From positions 62,001 through 126,000 of the forward strand of contig NZ_JACHWN010000002.1 in assembly GCF_014191375.1 (NCBI RefSeq): a stretch of DNA of 64,000 bases, in the 5' to 3' direction. Source of the stretch: Mesorhizobium sp. RMAD-H1. GTDB lineage: Bacteria > Pseudomonadota > Alphaproteobacteria > Rhizobiales > Rhizobiaceae. The position numbers and the translations under genes were made by a program. Each line of letters begins with the position of its first letter. Position 1 is the stretch's first letter. The notes under the pieces were generated by a model. That model was not told where the DNA came from. It made no database searches and saw nothing but the letters and a program-made list of their open reading frames with translations. Shown piece after piece: positions 8,494 through 18,057 of this stretch.

Positions 8494-10944
8494 TCAGTTC
8501 TTCCGCGGCACCTTGGGTACCGAGGCCTTGGCGCGGCTGCCGTTCTTGCCGGCGACCACCTTTTCAGGTTCGGCCTTCTTGGCGGGCGCGCGCTTCTTCG
8601 CCGCCGCCTTCTTTTCGGCCGGAATATCCTTCTTCGGCTTCACCGGCACTTCGTCGGCAACGGATTCCAGGACGAGCTGCGTGCCACCGTCGGTTTTCTC
8701 GCCGACGCTCACGCGGACAGTGCCGCCCTTGCGCAGCTTGCCAAAGAGCACCTCGTCGGCCAGCGGCTTCTTGATGTGCTCCTGGATGACGCGGGCCAGA
8801 GGCCGCGCGCCCATGCGCTCGTCATAGCCCTTGTCGGCCAGCCAGGCGATCGCATCCTCCGTCAGCTCGAACGTCACGCCACGGTCGGCGAGTTGCGCCT
8901 CGAGCTGCAGGACGAACTTCTGCACCACCTGATGGATGACCGGGACCGGCAGCGGGCTGAACGGAATGATCGCGTCGAGACGGTTGCGGAACTCCGGCGT
9001 GAACAGCCGGTTGATCGCCTCCATGTCGTCGCCCTCGCGCCGCGAGGAGCCGAAGCCGATCGCCGCCTTGGCAAGATCCGCAGCACCGGCATTGGTGGTC
9101 ATGATCAGGATGACGTTGCGGAAATCGATCTGCTTGCCGTTGTGGTCGGTCAGCTTGCCGTGGTCCATGACCTGCAGCAGGATGTTGAACAGATCAGGAT
9201 GCGCCTTCTCGATTTCATCGAGCAAGAGCACGCAGTGCGGATGCTGGTCGACGCCGTCGGTCAGAAGACCGCCCTGATCGAAGCCAACATAGCCCGGAGG
9301 CGCGCCGATCAGCCGTGAGACGGTGTGACGCTCCATATATTCCGACATGTCGAAGCGCAGGAGCTCGACGCCGAGGGAGCTTGCCAGCTGCTTGGCCACT
9401 TCCGTCTTGCCGACGCCGGTCGGGCCGGAGAACAGGTAGCTGCCGATCGGCTTGTCCGGCTCGCGCAGGCCGGCGCGTGCCAGCTTGATCGAGGCGGAAA
9501 GTGCTTCGATGGCCAGATCCTGCCCGTAGACGACGCGCTTCAACTCGGCATCGAGATTAGCCAGTACCTCCTGGTCGTCCTTGGAGACGGATTTCGGCGG
9601 GATGCGCGCCATGGTGGCGACCGTCGCCTCGATCTCCTTGACGCCGATGGTCTTCTTGCGCTTCGTCTCGGGCAGGAGCATCTGGCTCGCGCCCGTCTCA
9701 TCGATGACGTCGATCGCCTTGTCCGGCAGCTTGCGGTCGTTGATATAGCGGGCCGAAAGCTCCACCGCCGTCTTGATCGCTTCCACGGTGTATTTCACCT
9801 TGTGGAAATCCTCGAAATAGGGCTTCAGCCCCTTCATGATCTCGATCGCATCAGGGATCGACGGCTCGTTGACGTCGATCTTCTGGAAGCGGCGGACGAG
9901 CGCCCTGTCCTTCTCGAAGAACTGGCGGAACTCCTTGTAGGTGGTCGAGCCGATGCAGCGGATCGCGCCGGAGGAGAGCGCCGGCTTCAGCAGGTTCGAG
10001 GCGTCCATAGCCCCGCCCGAGGTCGCGCCCGCACCGATGACGGTGTGGATCTCGTCGATGAAGAGGACGGCGCCCGGATATTCCTCGAGCTCCTTGACGA
10101 CCTGCTTCAGCCGCTCCTCGAAATCGCCGCGATAGCGCGTGCCGGCAAGCAGCGTGCCCATGTCGAGCGCGAAGATCGTCGCATTCAGAAGGACGTTGGG
10201 CACATCACCTTCGACGATGCGCTTGGCGAGGCCTTCCGCGATGGCCGTCTTGCCGACGCCGGGATCACCCACATAGAGCGGATTGTTCTTCGAACGGCGG
10301 CAGAGCACCTGAATGGTCCGGTTGATCTCGGCATCGCGCCCGATCAGCGGATCGATGCGGCCGGCCTTGGCCTTCTCGTTGAGATTGACACAATAGGCGG
10401 TCAGGGCGTCCTGCTTCTTCTTGGCGCCCTCTTCCTGCTCGGGCGCCTGATGGTCCTCGCCGCTCGATTCGGCGCCGCGCGGGATACGCGTTTCCGAGGC
10501 ACCCGGACGCTTGGAGATGCCGTGCGAGATATAATTGACCGCGTCGTAGCGGGTCATCTGCTGTTCCTGGAGGAAATAGGCCGCGTGGCTTTCGCGCTCG
10601 GCGAAGATCGCCACCAGCACATTGGCCCCCGTCACTTCCTCGCGGTTGGAGGACTGGACATGGATGACCGCGCGCTGGATGACGCGCTGGAACGCCGCCG
10701 TGGGCTTGGAATCCTCGTCATATCCCGTCACGAGATTGTCGAGCTCCCGGTCCACGTAATCGGTGACCGTGCGGCGCAGATGCTCCAGGTCGACATTGCA
10801 GGCGCGCATCACCGCGCCGGCGTCCTGATCGTCGATCAGGGCCAGGAGAAGATGTTCGAGCGTGGCATATTCATGATGCCGCTCGTTTGCGATTGTCAGG
10901 GCTTGATGGAGCGCCCTTTCAAGGCTTGGGGAGAATGATGGCAT
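8494..10944 (-). CDS. clpA: ATP-dependent Clp protease ATP-binding subunit ClpA
   Basis: Hexameric AAA+ unfoldase that feeds substrates to ClpP, with ClpS as adaptor. The 816-residue protein has the Clp-N double repeat (about 1-145), a first AAA module with Walker A GDPGVGKT at 226-233 and Walker [11 protein letters not shown], and a second with [14 protein letters not shown] near residue 510. After about residue 768 there is an unusual 45-50 residue tail rich in Lys, Ala and Pro ([18 protein letters not shown]) that Escherichia coli ClpA lacks. clpS lies immediately upstream, six bases away. Confidence 0.97.
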   Translation of the reverse strand: MPSFSPSLERALHQALTIANERHHEYATLEHLLLALIDDQDAGAVMRACNVDLEHLRRTVTDYVDRELDNLVTGYDEDSKPTAAFQRVIQRAVIHVQSSNREEVTGANVLVAIFAERESHAAYFLQEQQMTRYDAVNYISHGISKRPGASETRIPRGAESSGEDHQAPEQEEGAKKKQDALTAYCVNLNEKAKAGRIDPLIGRDAEINRTIQVLCRRSKNNPLYVGDPGVGKTAIAEGLAKRIVEGDVPNVLLNATIFALDMGTLLAGTRYRGDFEERLKQVVKELEEYPGAVLFIDEIHTVIGAGATSGGAMDASNLLKPALSSGAIRCIGSTTYKEFRQFFEKDRALVRRFQKIDVNEPSIPDAIEIMKGLKPYFEDFHKVKYTVEAIKTAVELSARYINDRKLPDKAIDVIDETGASQMLLPETKRKKTIGVKEIEATVATMARIPPKSVSKDDQEVLANLDAELKRVVYGQDLAIEALSASIKLARAGLREPDKPIGSYLFSGPTGVGKTEVAKQLASSLGVELLRFDMSEYMERHTVSRLIGAPPGYVGFDQGGLLTDGVDQHPHCVLLLDEIEKAHPDLFNILLQVMDHGKLTDHNGKQIDFRNVILIMTTNAGAADLAKAAIGFGSSRREGDDMEAINRLFTPEFRNRLDAIIPFSPLPVPVIHQVVQKFVLQLEAQLADRGVTFELTEDAIAWLADKGYDERMGARPLARVIQEHIKKPLADEVLFGKLRKGGTVRVSVGEKTDGGTQLVLESVADEVPVKPKKDIPAEKKAAAKKRAPAKKAEPEKVVAGKNGSRAKASVPKVPRKN

Positions 10945-10950
10945 GAGACC

Positions 10951-11319
10951 TCACTTTTTCTCCATCACGCATTGCAGCGGATGCTGGTGCTGGCGGGCGA
11001 AATCCATAACTTGCGTTACTTTGGTCTCTGCGACTTCATACGTAAAGACCCCACATTCGCCGACACCGTGATTGTGAACATGGAGCATGATGCGGGTGGC
11101 ATCCTCCCTGTTCTTCTGGAAAAAACGCTCCAGCACATGGACCACGAATTCCATGGGCGTGTAATCATCGTTGATGAGCAGAACCCGGTAGAGGCTCGGC
11201 TTCTTGGTTTTCGGTTTCGTGCGTGTGATGACGGCGGTGCCACGGCCGAGGCCGTTGCCGCTGTTTCCATTCTCGTCCTGCATGACCAAATCGAAACGGA
11301 TCATCTCAAAAACACCCAC
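10951..11319 (-). CDS. clpS: ATP-dependent Clp protease adaptor ClpS
   Basis: N-degron adaptor that binds the N-terminal domain of ClpA and delivers N-end-rule substrates. The 122-residue product has the conserved core [16 protein letters not shown] (the DD pair lines the N-degron pocket), then [20 protein letters not shown] and a C-terminal [13 protein letters not shown] at 11319 is preceded by AGAGGGCAG; an ATG five codons later ([13 protein letters not shown]) is an alternative start. It is co-directional with clpA and six bases from it. Confidence 0.95.
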   Translation of the reverse strand: MGVFEMIRFDLVMQDENGNSGNGLGRGTAVITRTKPKTKKPSLYRVLLINDDYTPMEFVVHVLERFFQKNREDATRIMLHVHNHGVGECGVFTYEVAETKVTQVMDFARQHQHPLQCVMEKK

Positions 11320-11809
11320 CTGCCCTCTGGCTCAAGCGCTGCTACGTAATGTAGGGTGCTTCGCCCTGATTTTAAGCCCTCATTCCGCGGTTGCAACATC
11401 AGTTCCAATCCTCTCACGAGAATTCAACCATAGCACAGAATTGATGAAAGATTGCTGCAAGAAAAGAGGGTGAATACGGCATATGGGATCGTGATTAACC
11501 ATTTTCCAGTGCCCCCTTCCCGGCATTTTCCCTTGTCGCTCCAGGCCTCCTTTCCGAGGCCTATCGCGGGCAACACCGTCTCTTTCAGAAAGCGGAAAAG
11601 ATGATGACCCCGGAAGAAAGGGGTGGGCAAAGCCGGCCCGGAGGTTGAAATCTTAATAAATTTTTCCTGAAATTCGCCAGAAAAGGTGAACAAGACGGTT
11701 ACCATAAACGAATTGGTAACGCTGCCCCCAATAGGATCACGAAAACGGGGCTGCGGCATGTCGGATGCACCGCAGCACAATCATTTCGCATTTCAGGTAG
11801 GTAGTCATC
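11320..11809 (+). other. 490-bp intergenic region, divergent promoters, no gene seen
   Basis: Lies between clpS (minus) and the D,D-carboxypeptidase (plus). I see no convincing coding frame. It contains a small hairpin AGGCCTC/GAGGCCT (11543-11549 with 11556-11562), a TTAACCAT sequence near 11497, and an inverted pair GTTACC/GGTAAC with an 11-base spacer at 11698-11720. The last two resemble the TTAA-type half sites used by alphaproteobacterial CtrA, but neither is a clean match. Confidence 0.4.
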
Positions 11810-13183
11810 GTGCGTATCGCATTCCGTCAAGCCGCATCCATTTTCACAAAAGCGGCACAGGCCTTCTTGGCGCTGACAATCATTACCGGTTGCTCCACTG
11901 CGAACGTTCCGCCCGCCCACGCGGAGTCCAGCAAATATGCTGCCATTGTCGTCGACGCGAATACGGGCAAGACGCTGTTCTCTGCCAATGCGGATGCCAC
12001 CCGCTACCCCGCCTCTCTAACCAAGATGATGACGCTGTACATGCTGTTCGAGGCCATGCGTGCGGGACGGGTCAACAAGAACACGCCGATACCGGTTTCC
12101 GCCTATGCCGCCGCGCGTCCGCCCACGAAACTCGGCCTCAAGCCGGGTCAGACGGTCCGGGCGGAGGACGCGATCCTCGGCCTCATCACGCGGTCCGCAA
12201 ACGATGCCGCGGCAGCCATCGGCGAATATCTCGGCGGCTCGGAGCAGCGTTTCGCCCAGATGATGACGGCCAAGGCCCGCCGCCTCGGCATGAGGAATAC
12301 CGTTTTCCGCAACGCTTCCGGCCTGCCCGACAGGGCGCAGCATACCACTGCGCGCGACATGGCCATCCTCAGCATTGCGCTGCGCGAGCATTTCCCGCGC
12401 GAGTTCGCCTATTTCTCGACCCGGAGCTACGTTTACAAAGGCCGCACCATCCGCGGGCACAACCGCCTGCTCGGCAAGATCCAGGGCGTGGACGGCATCA
12501 AGACCGGATATACTCGCGATTCCGGTTATAACCTTGCTTCCTCGGTGAGGCTCGACGGCCGCAAGATCGTCGCCGTCGTCATGGGCGGCAAGACGGGTGC
12601 GGCCCGCGACGCCCACATGGCTTCGCTGATCGCGAAATATCTGCCGCGCGCCTCGCGTGGCGGCGGAAGCGATGCACTCATAGCGGCACGCGACGTGGCA
12701 CCGATGCCGGTCATGCCCGTCGATCTGCCCGATGCCGATGAGGCGCCGGTCCCGATCGCGCGCGCCGATGTGGGAGACGAAATCGGCCAGGGCGATACCG
12801 ACGAGATGGAAATGGCTCTCGTCGCGCCGACGCCCCGTCCCGCAGCAGCCGTGGCAATGGCCGCCATTGCCCCGACGCCGAAAGCGGCGGTGCCTCACGA
12901 AGTCGATCCCGTCACCACAGCTTCGGCCAGGTCGCATGGCGGCTGGGCGATCCAGATCGGCTCCCTGCCGACCGCGGATCAGGCGCAGGCGATGCTCGCC
13001 AAGGCGGCAGCCCAGGCCGGGTCGACGCTCAGCGCCGCGACGGCCCGCACCGAGACGTTCGAAAAGAATTCGACAGTCTTCTACCGCGCCCGTTTCGTCG
13101 GATTCGAAACCAAGACTGCGGCGTGGAATGCCTGTGCGGTCCTGAAGAAGAAGAATTTCGGCTGCTATGCGATTGCGCAGTAG
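11810..13183 (+). CDS. D-alanyl-D-alanine carboxypeptidase with SPOR domain
   Basis: Periplasmic penicillin-binding protein that trims the terminal D-Ala of peptidoglycan pentapeptides. In 457 residues: an N-terminal export signal, serine-carboxypeptidase motifs SLTK (69-72), SAN (129-131) and KTG (231-233), a Pro/Ala-rich linker, and a C-terminal SPOR domain (about 372-455) that should bind denuded glycan at the septum. IITGC at 24-28 could be a lipobox, in which case it is a lipoprotein; otherwise cleavage after PPAHA is likely. Start GTG is preceded by AGGTAGG. A paralogue lies at 30413-31621. Confidence 0.93.
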   Translation: MRIAFRQAASIFTKAAQAFLALTIITGCSTANVPPAHAESSKYAAIVVDANTGKTLFSANADATRYPASLTKMMTLYMLFEAMRAGRVNKNTPIPVSAYAAARPPTKLGLKPGQTVRAEDAILGLITRSANDAAAAIGEYLGGSEQRFAQMMTAKARRLGMRNTVFRNASGLPDRAQHTTARDMAILSIALREHFPREFAYFSTRSYVYKGRTIRGHNRLLGKIQGVDGIKTGYTRDSGYNLASSVRLDGRKIVAVVMGGKTGAARDAHMASLIAKYLPRASRGGGSDALIAARDVAPMPVMPVDLPDADEAPVPIARADVGDEIGQGDTDEMEMALVAPTPRPAAAVAMAAIAPTPKAAVPHEVDPVTTASARSHGGWAIQIGSLPTADQAQAMLAKAAAQAGSTLSAATARTETFEKNSTVFYRARFVGFETKTAAWNACAVLKKKNFGCYAIAQ

Positions 13184-13195
13184 CCACAACATGGG

Positions 13196-13222
13196 CCGGG
13201 CGGGCCGCCGCCCGGACTTTAT
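13196..13222 (+). terminator. Terminator after the D,D-carboxypeptidase
   Basis: Eight-base GC-only stem CCGGGCGG with CCGCCCGG (13196-13203 with 13208-13215), 4-base loop, followed by ACTTTATTT. It begins 13 bases after the stop. Confidence 0.65.
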
Positions 13223-13264
13223 TTACCAGAAACCCGAATAGTATTTTGTAGAAGGGTTTTCATC

Positions 13265-13534
13265 ATGTCGAGCAAACAGAAGATTCTCGAGATCGCGGCC
13301 ATACGAAGCAAGACGGAAAAGCCGTCTCTTCTCAACATACAGGCCCTGCAGCAGGCCGCCATCCGCCTGGCCGATCTCAGGCGCACGGGATCGTCGCTCA
13401 ACACGCGCGACCTCGTGGCGCTCCTCATCTGCCATGCCGCGCGGAGCAGGCGGGCTTCACTGCCCTTCGCTCCCGTTTTTCTCAATGCCTCCGACCCGTT
13501 GGGCAAAAGAGCGGTGCGGCTGAATTTCCATTGA
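13265..13534 (+). CDS. Small hypothetical protein, 89 residues
   Basis: I do not recognise this protein. It starts MSSKQKILEIAAIRSKTEKP after AGAAGGGTTTTCATC, which holds a fair Shine-Dalgarno sequence, and is basic, mostly helical-looking, without membrane segments or cysteine motifs apart from a single Cys. It lies between the terminator of the carboxypeptidase gene and the convergent DUF1489 gene. Frames on the other strand also cover this stretch, so the coding call is uncertain. Confidence 0.4.
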   Translation: MSSKQKILEIAAIRSKTEKPSLLNIQALQQAAIRLADLRRTGSSLNTRDLVALLICHAARSRRASLPFAPVFLNASDPLGKRAVRLNFH

Positions 13535-13568
13535 AACCGCATGGAGCGGCATTGGGCAACAATGCCGC

Positions 13569-14000
13569 CTAAAGCAATCCCAGTGCGGCCAGTTCCTGGC
13601 GCAGTTCCGCCGGCAACGCCGCCGTCCCGCCATTCGCTTCGTCGGCCGGCGCTTCTTCCGTCTTCAGATAACGCCATCCCTGAAAGGCGCGTCGCGGCTG
13701 CCATCGGGTCGGCACCAGCTTCGGCTCGAGCACCAGATGGCAGCGGTGAATGCCTTCCGAGTCCGTGAAGGGGCGGATGTCGAGGAGCCGCTGTCGGCAC
13801 TGGATGTTGCCCTTGATCACCCAATAGAGCGAACCGCCGTCCAGAAGCTCGTCGACGCGCTTGGGCACCATGCGCGTGGTGTGGAACTGTTCCGGCAGTT
13901 CGCCGGCGGCACGCTTCTCCTCCAGCCGGAAATCGATCCAGGCGGCGAGATCCTCGATGCTGTCGCATCCCACGCAGAGTTTTACGATATGAAGAGCCAT
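13569..14000 (-). CDS. DUF1489 family protein
   Basis: Conserved alphaproteobacterial protein of unknown function, 143 residues. It begins MALHIVKLCVGCDSIEDLAAW, and the segments HTTRMVPKR, GSLYWVIKGNIQCRQ and CHLVLEPKLVPTRW are characteristic. The ATG at 14000 gives the family length; the frame is open upstream without a better start. No membrane segments, so presumably cytosolic. It lies downstream of sdaA on the same strand with a 64-base gap. Confidence 0.88.
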   Translation of the reverse strand: MALHIVKLCVGCDSIEDLAAWIDFRLEEKRAAGELPEQFHTTRMVPKRVDELLDGGSLYWVIKGNIQCRQRLLDIRPFTDSEGIHRCHLVLEPKLVPTRWQPRRAFQGWRYLKTEEAPADEANGGTAALPAELRQELAALGLL

Positions 14001-14064
14001 GGGCTGGATGTAATCCCATGAGCGCGAAGCTTCAATCGGCTTGCGGCTTTCTCCACAAACCGGC

Positions 14065-15468
14065 TCAGCACTCCACCACATTGACGGCGAGGCCGCCCTG
14101 GCTCGTCTCCTTGTAGCGCTCGTTCATGTCGAGCCCTGTCTGGCGCATGGTCTCGATACAGGCGTCGAGCGGCACGAAATGAGTGCCATCCCCCTTGACC
14201 GCCAGCGAGGCGGCGGTGACGGCCTTGACGGCGCCCAGCGCATTGCGCTCGATGCAGGGCACCTGCACCAGCCCGCCGACGGGGTCACAGGTCATGCCGA
14301 GATGGTGCTCCAGCGCAATCTCGGCAGCGTTCTCGATCTGCTCCGGCGTGCCGCCCAGGACGGCGGCAAGCCCCGCCGCCGCCATGGCCGAGGCCGAGCC
14401 GACCTCCCCCTGGCAGCCGACCTCCGCGCCCGAGATCGAGGCGTTGTGCTTGATCACGCCGCCGATCGCCGCGGAAGTCAGAAGAAAGTCGCGGATGCCC
14501 TTCTGGTCCGCATCCTCGTGAAAATGCAGGTAGTAGCGCAGGACCGCCGGCACGACCCCCGCAGCCCCGTTGGTCGGCGCGGTCACGACGCGGCCGCCGG
14601 CGGCATTCTCCTCGTTGACCGCCATGGCGTAGACCGACAGCCAATCATTGGCGAGAAGCGGATTGCGCCGGTTCTGCCGCCACTCCTCCTGGAGGCGGTC
14701 GTGCAGATTCCTGGCCCGCCGGCGTACCTTCAGCCCGCCCGGCATGATGCCTTCCTGGGTCAGCCCGCGCTGTATGCAGAAGCGCATCGCGTCCCAGATC
14801 CGGTCAAGCCCGTCATCCAGCGCGGCGCGGGTCATGCGCGTCTCCTCATTGACGCGCTTCATCTCTGCGATGGAAAGGCCGCTTGATTTGGCCATCGCCA
14901 GCATCTCGGCGGCGGTCGCGAAGGGATAAGGCACATCCGCGGCAGCGGCGGGCGCCGCTCCGTTCGTCTTCACCCGGTTCAGCTCCTCCTCGGTGACCAC
15001 GAAGCCGCCGCCGATGGAATAATAGACGCGGCGCAGCAGAAGCCGCTCGTCGGCATCATGGGCCTCAAAGGCGAGGCCGTTGGCATGGCCCGGCAGCGCG
15101 GCCCTGCGGTCCATGATCAGGTCGGCGTCGGGATCGAAATGATAGGCCGGGTGGCCTCCCGGATGGACGCTCTTTTCCGCCCGCACAGCCTCGATGATCC
15201 CGGCCATCCGATCGGGGTCGATCCGGTCCGGCAGATGGCCGCACAATCCCAGGATGACGGCGCGGTCCGTCGCATGGCCGACGCCGGTAAAGGCCAGCGA
15301 GCCGTGCAGCCGCGCCTTCAGGCGGAACACCTTGACCCCCGCCGGGCGCGGCCATTGTCCGTCCTTCAATTCGGCCAGGAACATGTTCGCCGCCGTCATC
15401 GGCCCCATGGTATGGGAGCTCGAAGGGCCAATCCCAATCTTGTAGAGATCGAATACAGACAGAAACAT
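14065..15468 (-). CDS. sdaA: L-serine ammonia-lyase (iron-sulfur dependent, single chain)
   Basis: Deaminates L-serine to pyruvate and ammonia using an oxygen-labile [4Fe-4S] cluster. The 467 residues hold the fused beta and alpha domains: SDH-beta starting [20 protein letters not shown], then SDH-alpha with the glycine-rich [16 protein letters not shown] and the cluster-binding cysteine segments [14 protein letters not shown] near the end. Length matches the single-chain SdaA/TdcG type. It appears to be a single gene. Confidence 0.95.
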   Translation of the reverse strand: MFLSVFDLYKIGIGPSSSHTMGPMTAANMFLAELKDGQWPRPAGVKVFRLKARLHGSLAFTGVGHATDRAVILGLCGHLPDRIDPDRMAGIIEAVRAEKSVHPGGHPAYHFDPDADLIMDRRAALPGHANGLAFEAHDADERLLLRRVYYSIGGGFVVTEEELNRVKTNGAAPAAAADVPYPFATAAEMLAMAKSSGLSIAEMKRVNEETRMTRAALDDGLDRIWDAMRFCIQRGLTQEGIMPGGLKVRRRARNLHDRLQEEWRQNRRNPLLANDWLSVYAMAVNEENAAGGRVVTAPTNGAAGVVPAVLRYYLHFHEDADQKGIRDFLLTSAAIGGVIKHNASISGAEVGCQGEVGSASAMAAAGLAAVLGGTPEQIENAAEIALEHHLGMTCDPVGGLVQVPCIERNALGAVKAVTAASLAVKGDGTHFVPLDACIETMRQTGLDMNERYKETSQGGLAVNVVEC

Positions 15469-15619
15469 GCCGGTCCATTCCGCCCAAAAGGCGCTGCTTA
15501 GCCATCATTTCAGCCGGAATGATGAACCACTCGGGATAAAATGCGAAGCCTGACGCCGACCTGCGCTTATCCCTCTACGACACTACGCCGCGCTCGCGGC
15601 AGATCCCGGAATAAAAAAA

Positions 15620-15637
15620 GCGCGGCAATCACCGCGC
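15620..15637 (-). terminator. Intrinsic terminator of the 32-residue membrane peptide gene
   Basis: GCGCGG/CCGCGC stem (15620-15625 with 15632-15637) with a 6-base loop, followed on the minus strand by TTTTTTTAT. It can only serve a minus-strand transcript ending here, and the only candidate gene is the small one at 15702-15800. Confidence 0.7.
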
Positions 15638-15701
15638 CCTTTGTATTTCCACATAAAGCCCGGGCCTTCGCCGCAGGCATTGGCCGGATTACCGCCGGCC
15701 C

Positions 15702-15800
15702 TCAGGCTCCTGTGAAGAGATAGGCTATCAGAATGATGCAGGCCAGCCCGCAAACTGCCCGGAACGTTACTCCCCAGCAGGATTTCTGAACGGTTTCCAT
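15702..15800 (-). CDS. Candidate 32-residue single-pass membrane peptide
   Basis: A short frame beginning METVQKSCWGVTFRAVCG and continuing as a hydrophobic stretch (GLACIILIAYLFTGA) that could cross the membrane once. AGGGT lies about 11 bases before the ATG. The main support is an intrinsic terminator 65 bases beyond the stop, oriented for this strand, with no other gene to serve. Three cysteines flank or sit in the hydrophobic part. I know of no named family, and no function can be assigned. Confidence 0.45.
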   Translation of the reverse strand: METVQKSCWGVTFRAVCGLACIILIAYLFTGA

Positions 15801-16058
15801 TTTGATATCGATTACCCTGTTATTCGGCAGAGACCGTACGACGCTTCCGTCATCGGCTCATGGGAGGCGCTGTATAGAGATGCCGGCGCCTGTTCGCAAC
15901 TGCAAAATACGGCGCAAATGTGGCGCACCGCGCCCCCGATGTCAATGAACTCGAAAAAGCCTTTCTGTTTCAATGGTGTAGAACGGAGTTCACCATTTCA
16001 ATATTTCTTCATGTCTCAGGCGGGAATCAGGCTTTTTCGGTCATTTTGCCACGCCGCT

Positions 16059-16853
16059 TCAGGGCGCCGGAAACGGACGGCCTATCTTGCCGGTCAGCCA
16101 GTAGGACTGCAGGCCCAGCCATTCCCGCACGGCAATGGTGGTGCGCGCCAGGTTGCCTACCGGATCCTGAAGATCGATGGCGAAACCCGTTTCCTTGCGC
16201 GTGAGATAGTCGACGGGCCAGGCAGTCACCGGAAAATTCGCCTGCCGGAAACACCCGATGGCGCGCGGCATATGGAACGCCGAGGTGATCAGCAGCCAGG
16301 TTTCTCCCTCGCGCGGCTGGGCGATCTCGCGGGAATAGACGGCGTTTTCATAGGTGTTGCGCGATTCCGCCTCGAAGGACAGCCGGTCGCCGGTCAGCCC
16401 GAAATCGTTGAAGAGCTGGCGCGTGCTGACAGCGTCGGGCACGGAATCGTTGAAGAACGTCCCCTCGCCGCCCGAAATGACGATGCGCGCCTCAGGATAG
16501 AGCCGGGCCAGGCGCATCGCCTCGATGATCCGGTCGCCGGCGCCGTTGATCTCATGGCCGCCGCGCGAGGCATTGACCTCGCCCTCCATGAAACCGCCGA
16601 GGACCAGGATCCCGTCGACACGGTCCGGCAAGGCGGGCTTGACGGGAAAACGCTCCTCGAGCGGCAGCAGCATAACATTTCCCAGCGTGGTGAAGCTGAC
16701 GAGCACGAAGCCGGCGATCGTGAACGCCGAGAAAATCAGCGCCAGGCGCCTTCGCGAAAAAGCGACCGCCAGCGTCGCCGCCAGGATACCGGCAAAAAGA
16801 AGGGTAATCGGCTGGACCAGCAGCCAGGCAATCTTCGATACCGCAAAAAACAA
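16059..16853 (-). CDS. YdcF/ElyC family membrane protein (DUF218)
   Basis: Envelope protein with two N-terminal membrane segments (about residues 8-30 and 38-60) and a periplasmic DUF218 domain. The 264-residue protein shows the DUF218 signatures VDGILVLGGFMEG, ARIVISGGEGT, SRNTYENA and LLITSAFHMPRA. ElyC and SanA relatives affect peptidoglycan or lipid-carrier metabolism, but the biochemical activity is unsettled. It diverges from the DUF1624 gene across a 188-base gap. Confidence 0.9.
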   Translation of the reverse strand: MFFAVSKIAWLLVQPITLLFAGILAATLAVAFSRRRLALIFSAFTIAGFVLVSFTTLGNVMLLPLEERFPVKPALPDRVDGILVLGGFMEGEVNASRGGHEINGAGDRIIEAMRLARLYPEARIVISGGEGTFFNDSVPDAVSTRQLFNDFGLTGDRLSFEAESRNTYENAVYSREIAQPREGETWLLITSAFHMPRAIGCFRQANFPVTAWPVDYLTRKETGFAIDLQDPVGNLARTTIAVREWLGLQSYWLTGKIGRPFPAP

Positions 16854-17041
16854 GTACGTCCTCCAGCCAATTCGAGGCCGTCAAAAACCTAGTGCAATGG
16901 CTACAGCATGGCCCGAGAGGCCGGGCATGTCCAGAACAAGCGAAGCCGATTTGCGGCGGGAACTGCTTTTCCGCCCCGATCCGCATAGAATAGGAATTCG
17001 AGCAATCATGCGATTCCATCCAGGACAGAACGGCTTTTCCC

Positions 17042-18043
17042 ATGCAGCTTGAACAGACCGCCACGGGCGCCCTTCCCCAGAGCAAGCCGCGTCTTGCCCG
17101 CATCGATATTGCCCGGGGCATCGCCCTGATCGCGATGGCCATCTATCACACGGGCTGGGATTTCGAGTTCTTCGGCTATCTCGACCCGGGCACCACCGGG
17201 CATGGCGGCTGGAAGCTGTTTGCCCGCATCATCGCGTCGAGCTTCCTGATGCTCGTCGGCTTCAGCCTGGTGCTGGCGCACCGGCAGGGCATTCGCTGGA
17301 GGCCCTTCGGCATCAGGCTGGCGCAAATCGCGGCGGCCGCGCTCGCCATCACCCTTGCCACCTGGTTCATCACGCCGGACAGCTTCGTCTTTTTCGGCAT
17401 ATTGCACGAAATCGCACTGGCAAGCGTGCTTGCTCTCCTGTTCCTGCGTGCGCCGATCCCCGTCTTGCTGATCGCGGCCGCGGTGGTGATTGCCGCGCCA
17501 TTCTATCTGAGGTCGGCTGTCTTTGATCATCCCGCCCTGTGGTGGGTCGGGCTTTCGACGATCAATCCGCGCTCCAACGATTACGTGCCGCTCTTTCCGT
17601 GGTTCGGCGCGGTGCTGGCCGGCATGGCGCTGGCGCGCCTGTTCGAACGTTTCCGGCTGATGCCCCTGCTGCAGAACGGCACGGGGCTCCCCCTTCTCGA
17701 CCGGCCGCTGCAATTCATCGGCCGGCACAGCCTTGCCTTTTATCTCATCCACCAGCCGGTGCTGATCAGCTGCGTGTTCCTCTTCTCGCAGCTTTTTCCG
17801 CCGCACGCCGCATCGCCCCAAACGATATTCGCCGGATCCTGCGAGCAAAGCTGCGCGGCCAATAACGGCGCGCAATTCTGCCGGCGCTTCTGCTCCTGCG
17901 TGATCGGAGAGCTCGAGAAGGCGGATATGTTCGACGATGTCTTCGCAGGCAGGATCGACACGCAGAGCGACCCGACGGTCCTGGAAATAGCGGGAGCGTG
18001 CACAAGCAGAAGCGAACTGCCCGAAACCGAAACCCAGCGATAG
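17042..18043 (+). CDS. DUF1624 membrane acyltransferase with Cys-rich tail
   Basis: Multi-pass inner-membrane protein related to heparan-alpha-glucosaminide N-acetyltransferase and acyltransferase 3 proteins. Of 333 residues, about 1-262 form the membrane domain, starting RIDIARGIALIAMAIYHTGWD, with the conserved RSNDYVPLFPWFG and HSLAFYLIHQPV segments. Residues 266-333 are a soluble tail with cysteines at 267, 271, 280, 284, 286 and 320 (CxxxC...CxxxCxC), suggestive of metal or disulfide binding. Substrate unknown; Cys-rich tails occur in other alphaproteobacterial members as far as I recall. Confidence 0.85.
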   Translation: MQLEQTATGALPQSKPRLARIDIARGIALIAMAIYHTGWDFEFFGYLDPGTTGHGGWKLFARIIASSFLMLVGFSLVLAHRQGIRWRPFGIRLAQIAAAALAITLATWFITPDSFVFFGILHEIALASVLALLFLRAPIPVLLIAAAVVIAAPFYLRSAVFDHPALWWVGLSTINPRSNDYVPLFPWFGAVLAGMALARLFERFRLMPLLQNGTGLPLLDRPLQFIGRHSLAFYLIHQPVLISCVFLFSQLFPPHAASPQTIFAGSCEQSCAANNGAQFCRRFCSCVIGELEKADMFDDVFAGRIDTQSDPTVLEIAGACTSRSELPETETQR

Positions 18044-18057
18044 CGATCAGGTCAGGG

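Noticed and set aside
11424-11780. 118-codon minus-strand frame in the clpS-carboxypeptidase gap
   Set aside because: No ribosome site, no recognisable domain, odd composition and overlap with the probable promoter of the carboxypeptidase.
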